Below the pieces are notes generated by a model. It worked only from the letters and a program-made list of their open reading frames with translations. It ran no database searches and was not told the DNA's origin. From Linyphia triangularis (Eukaryota > Arthropoda > Arachnida > Araneae > Linyphiidae): DNA of 64,000 nucleotides. Positions 1 to 12,879 of this stretch are shown in pieces (within the stretch, counting starts at the first letter, position 1; each line of letters starts with the position of its first letter). A program made the translations under genes and the position numbers. Location of the stretch: NCBI GenBank assembly GCA_963978545.1, contig OZ021724.1, positions 30,493,933 to 30,557,932 on the forward strand, given 5' to 3'.

Positions 1-313
1 TTTTTTTTTATAATGTAAAATGAGGGTTCATTTTCTTCAGTATTTTTTGTTGTTGTTTAAATTTGCGTTCTTGTTTAGTTGTGTTTTTATCTTAACTGAA
101 TTGTTTTTAAGTTTAAAAGTTTCCGATTTTCCTCTCTAAATAAAGTTGCTATTAAATTACTTTTTCAGTATTTGCGAGACAGATAAATTAGAGAGCGGTA
201 TTTGCAATAAATTTGCAGGGTCCCAGAAGAGAGATCCGAATAAGATATTCATAGACGTGAGTAGTAAACACATTGAGTAGTGGGTTTTATCTGCAGCTGA
301 CAATTTAATAATA

Positions 314-432
314 ATTACCATTAATACCATTAATAATTACCATTAATACCATTAATAATTACCATTAATACCATTAATAATTACCATTAATACCATTAAT
401 AATAAATAATTTTACCATTAATAATAATAAGT
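314..432. repeat. 22-bp tandem repeat
   Basis: The unit ATTACCATTAATACCATTAA (plus TA) starts at 314, 336, 358 and 380, then decays into TAATAATAAATAATTTTACC. It is simple satellite-like DNA without coding sense. Confidence 0.9.
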
Positions 433-582
433 TTTGGAATAAAAGGAATATTCTTTCATTCAAAATAATAATAATGAGGTTATAAACCATAGAATTAAGA
501 AAAATTCAAGTGCTTTTTTTTATTAATTTTTAATGAGGATTATTTTCAATGTAAAAGCGTAAGAATTTAAACATGTATTTGG

Positions 583-616
<34 letters not shown>

Positions 617-1279
617 TAAAAAATGTAAATAATTAATTGCATATTTTCTTAGTAAATTTCAATCTACCAAATTCATAAAATTTTTTCCTTTATTTTCACC
701 GCCTTACTCAGACATAACTTTTTTCACTTCAAAAACTGTTAAAAAGCAGCTTCAAAAGTCGGTCACTTTTTTTACGTTAAAGTAAAGAATACAAAATTCC
801 TTTTCAGGTGATAGACTAAGGAGATCTTAAAGAGACTTGCTTTACTTTCTGATAAAATATCTTCAATATAATTTCAGAAGATTCTTTTCTTGGAAAAAAA
901 GTTATCAAACCCTAAGGCAATAATTAAGACGTCTTTTCATCTTCATTACGAGGGGTAAAAAAACTCTTAAATATTTTTTTTTTGCTTAGCGTTATTGATT
1001 ATCGAAAAAGGAAATTAGGATTTCTCAAGTTTCAAACAAAAATATCTTTTTAGGAATTAAAGATCGACTCTTCCCTCAAATTATTTTTGCTTTCTGAATA
1101 GGGATCCCCTTAAAGTAAAATTTAGGTCACTGGAAGAGTAGCCAAATTCTAATTTGAACTATGAGGTAATATATGTATTTATCATTTAATTTTCTTTTTA
1201 GTGAGTTTAATAAAGGATCTGAGTGTCTGAGATTTTATTTTGGGACAAAACTATAGTTGAAATTTAATTTTTTTTGGGG

Positions 1280-1314
<35 letters not shown>

Positions 1315-3839
1315 CCAAACTTTGTTCAAGAAAGAGATTCAATGATAAGAAATTAAAAAGTTCCCCAAAAAGTTAAAGTATTTCATTAAATTTTCCTAAA
1401 GAATTTTGAGAAAAATGGCAACCATATGCAGCATTATCCAAAAGTAACATAAAAGTAGAGAGGAACAATTGTGGAATTATTAACTCTATGACAAAGGTTT
1501 TTTCAGTCATTTTCACTGAAAAAGTAGGAGTACACCCTATTGAAGAATAAAAAGTTTTTATGTTAACAGACGGCAGTAAGGGTTTTTTAATAACTTTTTT
1601 CTTGTGGAAAAATTCGATATTTTCGATAAACTTTTGAGAATATCTCATCATAATTCTGTTAGTTGTTCTTGAAATATCGATGTTTCAAATTTGTCATTAT
1701 TTTTGGATCGTTAATAAGTCAGTTTGAGTTTGAGTTTCTGTGAATGAAACTTAACCCAGAGAAAGCTTATTAGGGAATTCGTTAGTTGTAAAAAGAAAAC
1801 CTTTTTTAAGGAAGTACCTTGTGAATTGATAAATCATTCAAATAAAATGGGTAGCTATATGATTGCAATAAATATCTGTATGTAAATCAAATAAGGCCAT
1901 AACTCTCAATAAGTTTGTAGTTACTATGTGTTATCTAGAAACGAAGTTTAAATAAAGTATATTAAAATGAAACATGGCTGCAAGATATTTGCAATTGAAA
2001 AGGGATTTTTCTCGAGTTTGAGGATTCTGATGAGCTGAAAAGGTTAAATTTGTATTATTTGTGATTAAACAATATGAATGGACGCTTAAATGAGTTTGAC
2101 TTATGCCTAGAAAACTTTTAATCTAATTTCAAAAGAATTGTTTAATGTAAAAAGGATCATGATTTTCAAGAACATATGAACTGTTTTTATATTTAGCAAT
2201 TCAACACCAATATTGTTTTTTACTCGTACGTTTATAATGGTTTCCAGGTGTTAGTAAGATATGAAAGTGCTATTAACAAGGCCGTAGTTAATTAAATAGG
2301 GACATGAGGCACGATTGATTTATATTTGTTATTTAATTCTTATTATCTTTAGCAATGCTGTAGCTGAGATCAAAATTAATAAAAATAATAAAATTATTAA
2401 ACTAAAGTTTTATGACAAAAGTTTATCACGTTATGTTAAAATAAAGAATACAAAAATTCTGTTCAGACTATATACTACAAAATAGATCTTAAAGAGACGT
2501 TCTGCGCTTTTTGATAATATTTTACTTTTCGGTAATTTTATGTAGCATGGCCTAGTTTATTTATACTTTTGAGTATAAGTTATGCTCTGTGAGAATATAA
2601 TGAAAAATACGATTATATAAATTGCCTTGATCATGAGGCTTAATTATATTTTGAATGAACTTTTTGATTACAAAATAAATGAATTCTATTATGTCGTAAG
2701 GGTCTTATTGAGAACATGGATGGCTTAGTAAGGCCAATTTGATTTGAAAAATGAGATTTTAATTACCCTGACTACAAATTTTTTTTATCGTGTAGTTTAA
2801 TATCTAACTTTAAACGTATGATAAGTTTGCAGCAGATTGATTGAATGGTTCTAGAATTATTAAAAATGTTTAAGCTTTATGTGGTACATTTACTGTACTG
2901 AAAAATCCCCCCTCAATTTAAAAGTTTGAACTTTTAAGTCATGGAACTTCTACTTATGGAGGGCGGAGAAAATGATAAGGCTTATGAGTTTTCCAAATAT
3001 TACAGCATTAAACAAATAAAATTTAAATAATATAGTCAATAAACTTATTTCAGTGATATATTTCACAAGTATTTATACAAGTACTTATTAAAAAAAAAAA
3101 AAAAATAATGGGAAAAAATAATGAGAATTGACACCTGCGGTTAATATAGATTTAAGTTCTTTTTATTCAATGCAAATATATGCTTCAGGCCATTAAAATC
3201 AATTGTCAGAAAGAAATACGATAATATATTAGTGAAAGGACTATAATGGGTTAAAAACTCTTTTATGAAGTTTGCGTAGTTTCGCTAACATTAGCTGTTA
3301 GAAGTAAAATAAGATCTTCATAATTGAAAAAAGTCGTTAAACTTATCTTTTGCATTCCGATTTTGTTCGAGATTGTGAAAAGTGCGAGGCAAGAAAAATG
3401 AAAATTAAATCAAGGCAAATATAAAACATCCCAATCTCCACTCGCTTGGACATTTTTAAGAATCCGTGCTTAAATTTCATTTTCGCACCTGGAGGAAAAA
3501 TTCGTTAAGAGACTTTCAGATATAAATCTTCGAGAAATAATTTAATTTAAAGAGTGGAAGAGACGAGAAAACTGAGTTACATTGGAAAGAAATCCGATAG
3601 CGTAGTTGTTTCGATGTGAAATCATTTCTCCGTTATCCATGAAAAATGTAGTGATAAAAATGTTATTAAGATTTATATTTTGCTCATTTGAATTATTCAA
3701 ACTTTCCTTTGGAATTATGGATTGTAATTGGCTATTGTATTGAAAATTTTTCATTGCTTTGACGACGTGTAATTTTAAAAGTTAAAATGAATACATTTTT
3801 ATTCGTGCATATATTCTGACGTGTTAACTAAGCGTTCTT

Positions 3840-4020
3840 CCCTATATTGAGGTACAAGGGGAGAGAGACTACATTTTAATGGCCTGAGCGTGTGACACAA
3901 GCGTGCATTAAGCTCTGTTAACATGTTAATCTAATAAACTAAGAGACCACTTTCCCGTCTACTTTCTCCCTACCGGTACCTTTATCTCCACTTGTATGAT
4001 ACACGACAATTTTTAGTAGA
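3840..4020. other. G+C-richer patch, no feature recognised
   Basis: The patch stands out in AT-rich surroundings (GGTACAAGGGGAGAGAGACT, TACCGGTACC). I find no open frame, tRNA fold or inverted termini. The rest of 1-5479 apart from the 22-bp repeat is AT-rich with homopolymer runs at about 583-613 and 1285-1311, and shows nothing supportable. Confidence 0.3.
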
Positions 4021-5479
4021 ACACACGGAATAAACAAAAAATACAACACAAAGTTTAATTTAATATAATTTTCTAAGTACGTGGTTAAAGCTATTTAAGT
4101 TTAATTGCAGCTAATTTTTTTTTAAGAATCTAATCCTACGTTGAGAGTGAATTGGATGGCCCTACGTAAGCTTTAGGAGAAAGGAGGAAAAAGTACAGAA
4201 ACTGGACTCTAAATTTTATATCTAATTCATATTGTTAGATGGTCATGTAAAATAAAATATTCTGCTTTTTTTGTCACTGAGAATGTAGTTTTTCTTATTT
4301 ACTATGAGGTTAATGAATGCACCCGATCTTATCTCACGCTAGTGGGAAGTTAGGTATGGTTTTACTCTCATCAGAAAAAAAAAAAAGAAAAAAAAAATCA
4401 TTCTTTTAAAAATGTGCTTTTAATTTCACAGAAAAAAATTTGAGAAAAATGTGGGAAGGTTTAACTTTTTAGAAATGATATATTAAGATAATGTTTTAAT
4501 TACATGACTTTAGGTTGAATAATGTGGCTTCAGGTGGCCACCAAGTGTTAGATATATTTTTACGCGGTTGAATGTTAAAGGTGTTTATGGAGGAAACGTT
4601 TGGACGGGGTTTTCTTCTTTTACCATGGAAATAGATCATAAGGGTTATTTGCAAAATCATTCAAAATAAAATTACGAATCTTTAAAAATTAACCGAAATA
4701 CTACACATTGAACGACTTGACTTGCACCACTTTAGGAGAGCTATTCGATAGTAGAAAGTAGTGCTGCTAACCAAATTTATTATTTGAATTTTATCAATGG
4801 TGTTCTTAATATTAAAAGCTATTTACATCGAAAGAAGTAGGCTTGGGAACAAAGTTTTTTTTTTTTATTCAACGGACAATTCTTATTAAATGTTAAAAAC
4901 AGATTGTAGACAGATTTTACAACATGCAATCAGGAACTAGAGAATTTTCTTTTCTAAATAAAGATAACTCCATACTAAATTTTCAAATTGTCATCATTCT
5001 ATTAAATTTAAAGATAGAGTTAATTTGTTTAATAAACTACTTATGTTTTGTAAGTTGATATCACTAATATGTTCCTAAAAAACTTCACTAAAAAAAGGAG
5101 TGTAGAAATTAAATGATCTAAGTTTTAAAATAAGTTTACTATGAAAATCTTACTATTTTTTAAAAACTTTTTTTGGAGAATTTTCGCAATTTAAAATGCA
5201 ATTCTTTTCCTTTAATAGTAAAAGAAACCCCAATTACAATATTTCTTTGACTTCTCGTAAATTAAAGTGTATATCTGCGGGGAACTTGTTTAAAGTTCCT
5301 ATAAGTGTCTACCCTACAGAAAAGTTAAAATAATTTAGTCGTGATCGGTTATTTAAGTAAAATTTAAATGATTAAATGTATACAATATAATATTTCATAT
5401 GCTCCACTTAAAAAAGTAATTTAATTATGCCCTGAAAAACAGATCGACTTTGTATTTTAATAAAAAGCTGTCGATAAAA

Positions 5480-5609
5480 CAGTCAACCTCTTTAATGCGA
5501 AGTCGAAATTATTCGCATTAACCGAATTTCATGTTACACGAAAAAATTAATGTACGGAGAACTGTTTCTACTTCGCTTTAAACGGGATTTCACATTAAGC
5601 GTATGACTG
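5480..5609. mobile_element. MITE, pogo/Tigger-like, second copy
   Basis: It starts CAGTCAACCTCTTTAATGCG and ends in GTATGACTG followed by TA. The interior blocks CGAATTTCATGTTA and GTACGGAGAACTGTTT match the element at 59893 in the opposite orientation. It is about 40 bases shorter and more diverged, so it is an older or internally deleted copy. Confidence 0.75.
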
Positions 5610-5739
5610 TATTAATATGACACTTTGCGAATTTAAATGTTTTAAATAGGCTTTCTAATGCGAATACGTTAAAATGCTACTTTATATTAAAACACTGTCT
5701 CTAGATTCCTAAATCAAACTAATATTTTATAAAAACACC

Positions 5740-6195
5740 ACCAAATCCCTACCCTTCTTCTCCTAAACAAGCTTATGATGCAACAGTAAAAACGTACACG
5801 TAAATCAATCCTTTACTCATAACACCAGTTCCTATACCACACAAGTACTAATCATCATAGCATCTGCTACCTCACCTCTTACCGACTGATCTTACAGTAC
5901 TGTCTAAAGTCTCCCAACGTAACAACCTATCCCATAAATTACTCACAAACGCATCAATGCCTACAAAACATGAAAACATCCACAAAAAGCGAAGACATAC
6001 AACATCTTTTCCGATAAATACTAATGAAATGTCTTTGCCATATGATGCGGATAGACTAGGCATCCAGACAGAAACTGTTGGTTGCTACGAAGGACCATTA
6101 GTGGCTTTCATAGAAAAGCAGAAAGGTAATGGTGAAGGGTAAAGGTTAATATTCCTTGATGATCTGAAGACGTAGGAAGGTGGTGAAGATAGAGT
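5740..6195. repeat. Dispersed repeat, copy related to 39.5-39.9 kb
   Basis: A C-rich plus strand, unlike its surroundings. It shares GTTGCTACGA, a CATTA block and TAATGGTGAAGGGTAAAGGT with TAATGGTGAGGGGTGAAGGT at 39812, plus ACATCTTTTCC against ACATCTTCCCA. Open frames on both strands are short, do not correspond between the copies and are not called as genes. Confidence 0.55.
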
Positions 6196-6339
6196 GCTCT
6201 ATGTCTTCTGTTCTTTTCATTATCTCCTTGTCTCGTCTGTATACATTACAATTGACTGGTCCTTTTATGGAAAATATGTTGTGCTTAGTCTTATGGAAGA
6301 TGATATTATTTTAGAATAAGGGTACTTTTGTCCTGAGAT

Positions 6340-6400
6340 CGATTCTCGATGGCTAATGCACGGGACATTGCGCTGTCTGTTTCTATTCGTAAGCATATTA
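6340..6400 (+). repeat. Dispersed ACGGGACAT-motif repeat fragment
   Basis: GATCGATTCTCGATGGCTAA followed by TGCACGGGACATTGCGCTGT matches the starts of the units at 22573 and 23148 (GATTCTCAGGCTGAT...ACGGGACATTTT). A shorter relative without the motif is at about 9338 (GATCGATTCTCGGCTACTCT). It looks like one member of an uncharacterised repeat family. Confidence 0.5.
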
Positions 6401-6686
6401 TAATTATAAGATTACGATGTATCTACCAGTTTTATTGTTTGTTTTATATTGTTATGGTTTTTCTCAAAAGGAAATGATGACACAGAGTTTACAAAATAAA
6501 AGCTATAATTTATTCTTCTTTCAGAGGCTTAAAAAACTTCTTAACACAACGGAGAACTCGTTATCCAGCTTTAATAACAGCTTCATCGCATACAACTTCA
6601 CATGCATAACGACAATTGAGGCACCATAAAAGTAAACAAGAAGCTTAGCTTAAAGATGCTTGCTTTTGTTGACATCTGTACCAATT

Positions 6687-6757
6687 ATCAGAGTTGTGGC
6701 GATGTTACAAGTAGGGCATTTGAATATCCTCTACTTGCAATATAGCCACAACTTGAT
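6687..6757. ncRNA. Candidate microRNA-like hairpin
   Basis: A 71-base stem-loop. The left arm ATCAGAGTTGTGGCGATGTT (continuing ACAAGTAGGG) pairs with the right arm CCTCTACTTGCAATATAGCC (continuing ACAACTTGAT). I count about 28 pairs with one bulged G, a G/A and an A/C mismatch and two G-U wobbles, around a loop of roughly 12 bases. That is the size and imperfection expected of an animal pre-miRNA. It could also be the remnant of a small inverted-repeat element. Both strands can fold; on the plus strand the G-U wobbles favour pairing. I do not recognise either arm as a known miRNA. Confidence 0.4.
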
Positions 6758-6897
6758 CACTTTCGGAAAGTTTGACCCTTTTTGACCTTTTAAAACTGAT
6801 TAATTGAAATCAGAATAGCTTACTTTTTCTATGTTTGTTCTTGTTGACATTTGGTCCAAATGCTTTAGTTGTAACCTTATGGGAAGTGGGAGAATTA

Positions 6898-6935
6898 GTG
6901 ATGAGTGAGTGAGTGAGTCAGTCAGTCAGTGAGGG
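6898..6935. repeat. Short GTGA/GTCA tetranucleotide run
   Basis: GTGATGAGTGAGTGAGTGAG is followed by TCAGTCAGTCAGTGAG, a two-phase tetranucleotide microsatellite. Just before it, TTGTTGACATTTGGTCCAAA (6843) repeats with changes the TTGTTGACATCTGTACCAA (6667) that precedes the hairpin at 6687. Confidence 0.75.
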
Positions 6936-7129
6936 CTTTGTCTTTTAGAGATTAAAACATAGCATTTAAAACGCAACCAATTTGTCTCTGTAACTTGATT
7001 TAAGTTTTAAAACCACGAAATCAAAATGGTTTTAGAATAAAATTTTGTTAAAGCTTACGACTAAAAAAGTAAAAATTTAGAAACACACTATTAGACAATC
7101 AAGATAAGTTATTAGTTTAAGAACAAATA

Positions 7130-7395
7130 AAATTCCATTTGTTCGCAAATTTTAATTTTCATTAGTTTACAAATTAACTAGTTAAAAAACTAATTAAGTG
7201 CATTTGTTATCAAGCGAATTAACTTCATTAGTTATCAAATTAACTAAGTTCATTAGCTAAATTAAGTTTATTGGTCAACATACTAATTAAAATAATTCTA
7301 TTAACAATTAATTTATTTAACAAATTAATTAAGTTGATTTGGTTGATAATTAATTTACTTAACAAATTAATTAAATTTATTCTTTAATTCAAGAC
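7130..7395. repeat. Irregular TTAATTAA/AACTAATT-rich repeats
   Basis: Words such as TTAGTTATCAAATTAACTAA, AACAAATTAATTAA and GATAATTAATTTA recur with spacing near 25-60 bases. This is low-complexity DNA with many short inverted repeats. Nothing coding is seen. Confidence 0.6.
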
Positions 7396-8558
7396 ATTTG
7401 AAATGGCAATACATAAGAACTTTGTAAAAATAACATGTTATATATTTTACTTAATACCTATTAGATGACATAAAAGGCATATAGAAAAGATTTACGGAAT
7501 GTGAATACTCAAAAAACACAATTTTATGGTATATTGCTTGGCTTATTAGAAGCATACATTCTCTTTGAAACTTAAAACTTCCAGTTTGAAAGATTAATCA
7601 CGCTTAGGAAGAAAGAAAGTTGAGACAAAATAATTTAATAATTTCTTAATCCTAATAAAACCTCGCACAACAAAGGTTTATGAAAATAATGTAAAATTAG
7701 ATAATTAATTAAGTGCTAAATTTTAATTAAAATACATTCAATAATCAAATTTTGAAACTTCCTCAAATAGTGCTTTCTCTGTTTAAATCAAGTAATTCGC
7801 CAAATTATTACTTGTTCGTATACATATATACAGAAATCGTTAGTGCTAAACTTTTTTTTATAACTGATTGTAATAAGGAATTACGTTTTTCCATTGAAAT
7901 AATTTTTTTTAATTAGTTAAGTTAAAGAGTAAGTCACAATTTTAATTTTAAAAAACTAAAATTTTTAAACTAATTAGGGAATTACATTTTGTCTTTGAAT
8001 TTTTCTTTAATTTTATTTAGTTGAACTATAGAGTAAGTCTCAATTTTAATTTTTAAAAACTAAATGAATGTAATATTTTAAATTTATTTAGATTACTTTC
8101 TGCTGTAAATAGTATAAATAATATTTAATTTTGAAACTTGGAGATTATATAATTTAAGATCCTTTTTCTCTGCAAATAATTAAATAAATTACATTTTCAA
8201 GACTGACAAAATTGAAACTTAGTAAAATGCCTTGAATAAATTAAAATTTGTTTTTCTTATTCTTAATTTTCTTATTTATTATTATAAATTTATTTCTGTT
8301 TTATTTTTAATAACTAGTAGAAGTATACAAAGGAGAAATGAATTTTTCAAAACTAAATACCTTATTAAAGAACTTTGCTGCTTAGAAATGTTACAAAAAT
8401 GAAATGAAACTCTATTAAGAAATGCTTTCATGATCAAATATTCTAATTGGGCTGATTACTAAAAAGTTATCGGGAGAAATGTAACGAATGCCTTTGCTAA
8501 TTACTAAGCTTTAAGAAGCTGGACAGCTCTGATGGAAAAATTGAACTCCATAACGCTT

Positions 8559-8994
8559 ATTTTTTATTTATAAGATCTGATACCTAATAGTTCGTGTTAC
8601 TTTAATGATGTAAAATTCAAGGTAATTTTAAGTTAGTCATCCGATTTCAAATGATCTTATTTTGCATATTTATTATTATTATTTTTACAAGATCTTATTT
8701 TTATAAGATTTGACAGCTCGTGTTACTTTAATGGCGTAAAATTCAAGGTAATTTCAAGGTAATTTTTATTCATCCGATTTCAAATTATCTTATTTTGCAT
8801 ATGTATTATTTTTATTGTATATTTTTATTTTTATTGTATATTATTATTTTTATGTATATTTTTGCGTATGTATTATTAATATTTTTGCATGATCTTATTT
8901 TTATAAGATCTGACAGCTCGTGTTACTTTATTGATGTAAAATTCAAGGTAATTTTAAGTTATTCATCCGATTTCAAATGATCTTATTTTGCATT
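8559..8994. repeat. Threefold irregular tandem repeat
   Basis: Three copies begin at about 8559, 8687 and 8886. They share TTTTTATAAGATCTGACAGC, TCGTGTTACTTTAATG, GTAAAATTCAAGGTAATTTT and CATCCGATTTCAAATGATCT blocks. They are separated by AT-rich spacers of differing length, with (TTATTTTTATTGTATA)-type runs before the third. Confidence 0.88.
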
Positions 8995-10141
8995 ATCCCT
9001 TTTTAAAGTGGCACACAGTAAAATAAATAAAACTTTCCCGAATTTTTAAAAGAAGTTGTTTTAAACAACGGTCTTAGCCATTATTGACTCATTGTTCGAT
9101 TTAACTTATGTCGAGTAATGCAAAAATTGTATGTTTAACGGGGAAAATTAAAAGCAAAGAATTCATAATAATGGTTGACTGCAGCACTTCACATAAATGC
9201 TTGATGTGGTTGATAATTTAACTTTTTATTTTTCGGCGGTGACGGTGTTGGGGTTACTTCAAAACCTCGAAACTTTCGTCTGCATTAGCAGTCGGATAAT
9301 GATTCGAGTTCTTGCGTGGCGCTAAAGATATTTCGGGATCGATTCTCGGCTACTCTATGCATTTTATAATACAGTTTAGATTACACGTATACTCAATATT
9401 TCACATCTATTTTACAATTTGGTTGAAAATTGTAATTCAATTTTAATTTTGTGTGCTTGGAATTTGGTGTCCCCCTTGGAGAAGAGAACAAACTGAACAC
9501 ATGCAAATTCAGCAAAATAAATTATAAGCTTTGAATGCAATGTAGAAATATGCTGAAATATAAACTAAAATTCCCCCTAGTATAACTACTTGACAAACAG
9601 GGATTCGTCTTGTATTAAAATATAGGTATATTTGCCTAGTAGGACACAAAATAAATTCATGCATATAAAGTGCAACATTTGTCTGTTGAATGAGGGCTGA
9701 TCCTAGAAATTACAAAAACGTTTTCGACTGCGAAAACTAAGTTAAGTACCAATTTACTTCATGTAGATTTGAAGGAATAAAGTAAGGAAACTGGTTTTGA
9801 GATGCCAAAGTTCGCAAATGATTTTCTGGTTAAAATAAAATCTTAGAAGTTTATACTAAGCCTTTGAACTTTGATGATACAAATTTCTAAAATATTTTAT
9901 CTGAAGAAAGTTAAATTCCTCTTTGATTACTATATAAATGAACAGAATTTAATACTTTTGAAATTTCATTTTCGTAATAAAATAATAGAAAGTACATACA
10001 AATTGTATAGTCAGTATGCTTGAATAGGCTGATCTTTACAGTTTTGAGTCTTCGATTTTTTTTTCAATATCATGAAACTTTTTACTTTACAGTTTTGACA
10101 TTCTTTACCCCAATTAATTAATGCAATTGCTTATCTATATA

Positions 10142-10602
10142 CAGGGTGATTCCTAAAGTCCTTACACTAAATATTTTGAGACAGCTTACAGCCCCCTAGC
10201 CGCTATTTCTGGAAGTTACAAAAATAACTACACAACTAAAGGAGATCGGCAAAAAATGTACATAGAAAATTTGTAAAATTTGAAAAAACTACAGGAAAAA
10301 GTTCCATGAAGTTATCTAAAATTGGCGGATATATTCCTGGTTAAAACTATAGACTATTGGCGACTTAAAAAAAGGGGCCGTCCTGCATTTGAAAAACGCA
10401 TTCTTGGAAAAACTCATACAGCTGTATGATAACACCAGTGAACACGTTTCTCAATACGTCCATAAATCGCAGATAGGGATGCTGTAAACTGTATCAAAAT
10501 ATTTAGCATAGTCACTTTACTATCGATAAACGTTAATTTCCTGGTTAAACGAGATGTTGTTTTAAATTTATAGGACTGAAAAGGACTTTAAGAATCATCC
10601 TG
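10142..10602. mobile_element. MITE with mariner-type ends
   Basis: The ends are inverted: CAGGGTGATTCCTAAAGTCC on the left and, inverted on the right, CAGGATGATTCTTAAAGTCC. A TA lies before the left end; the right flank reads TGTA, so the duplication is slightly eroded. The 461-base interior has no transposase-like frame. The CAGGGTG start and TA target fit a Tc1/mariner derivative. Confidence 0.8.
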
Positions 10603-10607
10603 TGTAA

Positions 10608-10740
10608 AAAGAAGAGTGTCTTTAGTTGCCTGTTTTCGTTTAGAAATGTACAGCTTTATTCCGCTTTCGATGAAATTTTGCACATTGATCTTCTAAACAA
10701 GAGGTAAAAGGTCACTAGCTACGTAAAATCGAAAAAACAA
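10608..10740. repeat. Fragment of an AAGAAGAGTG-headed repeat
   Basis: It directly follows the MITE at 10142. TAAAAAGAAGAGTGTCTTTA is followed by GATGAAATTTTGCACATTGA, TCTTCTAAACAAGAGG and GGTCACTAGCTACGTA. The second part matches 48.04-48.11 kb and the head matches 34.06 kb. Confidence 0.55.
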
Positions 10741-11234
10741 ACAAAACAACCTCTTTCCTACTCCTAAACATATAAGATCACTATTTAGTCCAAAATTTCA
10801 TTTTTGTACGAAAATTACCGGGTACTTCAGCTAGAAAAATATAAAGAAAAGTATGTTACGATCAGTACATATTCACACCTAATTAAAAGCCATGCATTAC
10901 GTTGCTCGAATATTTTTTTAAACAAACAAAAAACAAACAAACAAACAAAAATAAATAAATAAATTTCATGTGCTTCATGAGAAGTAAGGAGTTCTTTATA
11001 AGAGAAATGCTAAGAGTTCCTTTTCTTTATTTATTATTTTAATTGTAAAGCAAAGGATATATTAGGCTGAATTTAAATTAGGTGACTGCTATATTTAAGA
11101 ATTATTATATTTGTTTCTTGGCAATTTAAATACTATATTTAAAAGATCCAAAAATATCAACATCCAAAGAAAGCTTACATTTTCGATTTCTCATAGAATG
11201 CTCAAGAATAGTTTTCGGGGTTTTACTATAATAA

Positions 11235-11420
11235 GAAAGCTCGATGACCCAGCCATAAGATGAAGAACAGAAGCCTTTTCCTTTTGATAAGTTAATGCCT
11301 TCGAAGTAGCTCTTTGCCTAATGACTTTACCATGCCCAAATGAACCCAACCTCTAAACATTTGCTGCTGCTTCTGAAAGTTCATTTGACTAGAATAATTG
11401 ACATCATTCTAGATGGAAGT
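11235..11420. repeat. Dispersed repeat, copy related to 43.9-44.1 kb
   Basis: AGTAGCTCTTTGCCTAATGA, CCCAACCTCTAAACATTT and CATTTGACTAGAATAATTGA are shared almost exactly with 43.97-44.08 kb in the same orientation. Weaker matching extends some 80 bases to the left (CCCAGCCATAAGATGAAGAA against CCCAACCGTAAAAGAAAGAG). Confidence 0.75.
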
Positions 11421-12374
11421 CACCAACAATGTATTTGTTTATTTTTGGGTGATTTTTGTTTCATTGTCATTTTTTTTACTCTTTGCTTGATATGTGTAGT
11501 GGTGGTGTGAAACTTATTTTTTATTATATAAAACTGAAACAATACTAACCTGATAAGTGTATAGACAAATGGAGTGCACACCTTATAGGGACTTGCTCTA
11601 ATAAAGTTCACGAATTACCAATATATGCAATTTCTTACATATTCATGTGAATTTTTACATCCGATAAAAACACCTTTTCTACAACAAAGAGATTAGTGTA
11701 TACAATAAATCAATCTAAAGTCGTAAAGGTAGGAGTGTGAAATATCGCACAACTTTTAGTTACACTTAATACTGGTCACTACATTTAAATTTGCCATGGA
11801 TAGCTGAGAGTAATTTGCTGTTTTTGTTTTCATATTTCCATTATTTAAAAAAATAACCAGTTTGGCTATATATTTGGTGAGAATCATTACATCGGCTAAA
11901 AACAAACAAGAAACACCGCCAAAGCGAAGAAATTAGCGATACGCTTTTCGATAAATATTACACTGTTATTTATTGTAAGTGCAACTGGGAAGAAACAGCC
12001 ATTGATGGGCGATGGTCAAGGGAAGAGAACTCTGTGTTGAAGACAATGACGCGATATCCCTTTTTTCAATAACGGATGGAATATGGCCATTTAAGTGCTT
12101 ATATACTGGCTGAACTTGATCAAGAAAGATGCAAATACGAAATTTGAGCCATAAAAACTCATAAAAATTTGAAAAGCTGTCCTATAATTGCTATTATAGA
12201 AGATATTGAAAATTTGAATTTCTTTATGATATTTTTATTTCTTTTAATTTTAAAACGAATAAAAGGTGATTTATTGAATTTTTTGGGACATTTTCCCATG
12301 ACCTTAATAGTAAGAAAATAAAAGTTTATTTTGATTTTTTGATTACTATAGGATTTATACTACTCTAGACTAGA

Positions 12375-12760
12375 AAACTATAATTATGAACAAATTAAAC
12401 TTTAATTATTATAAATAAATTTTAATTATGAACATATTAAATTTTAATTATGAACATATTAAATTTTAATTATGAACATATTAAATTCTAATAATAAACA
12501 TATAAACTTTAGTAAAGAACTTTATTATAAACACATGAATTTTTATTTAAGAACATACTAAACTATAATTATGAATCTATTAAACTTTAATTATGAATAT
12601 ATTAAACTTTAACTATGAACATATACTAAACTTTAATTATGAATATATTAAACTTTAACTATGAACATATACTAAACTTCATCTATGAACATATTAAATT
12701 TTGATAATAATATATTAAACTTTACTTTTTAGGAAAACATTAATTATGAACATAATGAAC
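12375..12760. repeat. AT-rich minisatellite, units of about 22-25 bp
   Basis: Some fourteen irregular units of the type TTAATTATGAACATATTAAA (with C/TTT) follow one another. Variants include AACTATGAACATATACTAAA and AATTATGAATATATTAAACT. It ends where TAATGAACAGCATATACATA begins. Confidence 0.88.
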
Positions 12761-12879
12761 AGCATATACATAGTTTTTAATGCATGTTAAATTATATTTT
12801 TATTTACAAAGTTAGTGATTTCAAAAGATTTCAAACATAAAACAAAACAAAAAACCGTGTTCTTAGCGATAATCTGCTT

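Noticed and set aside
314..432. CRISPR-like array of regular short repeats
   Set aside because: There are no unique spacers; it is a plain 22-bp tandem repeat in eukaryotic DNA.
2025..2045. CTGATGAGCTGAAA word resembling a hammerhead ribozyme core
   Set aside because: The stems needed around the core are absent.
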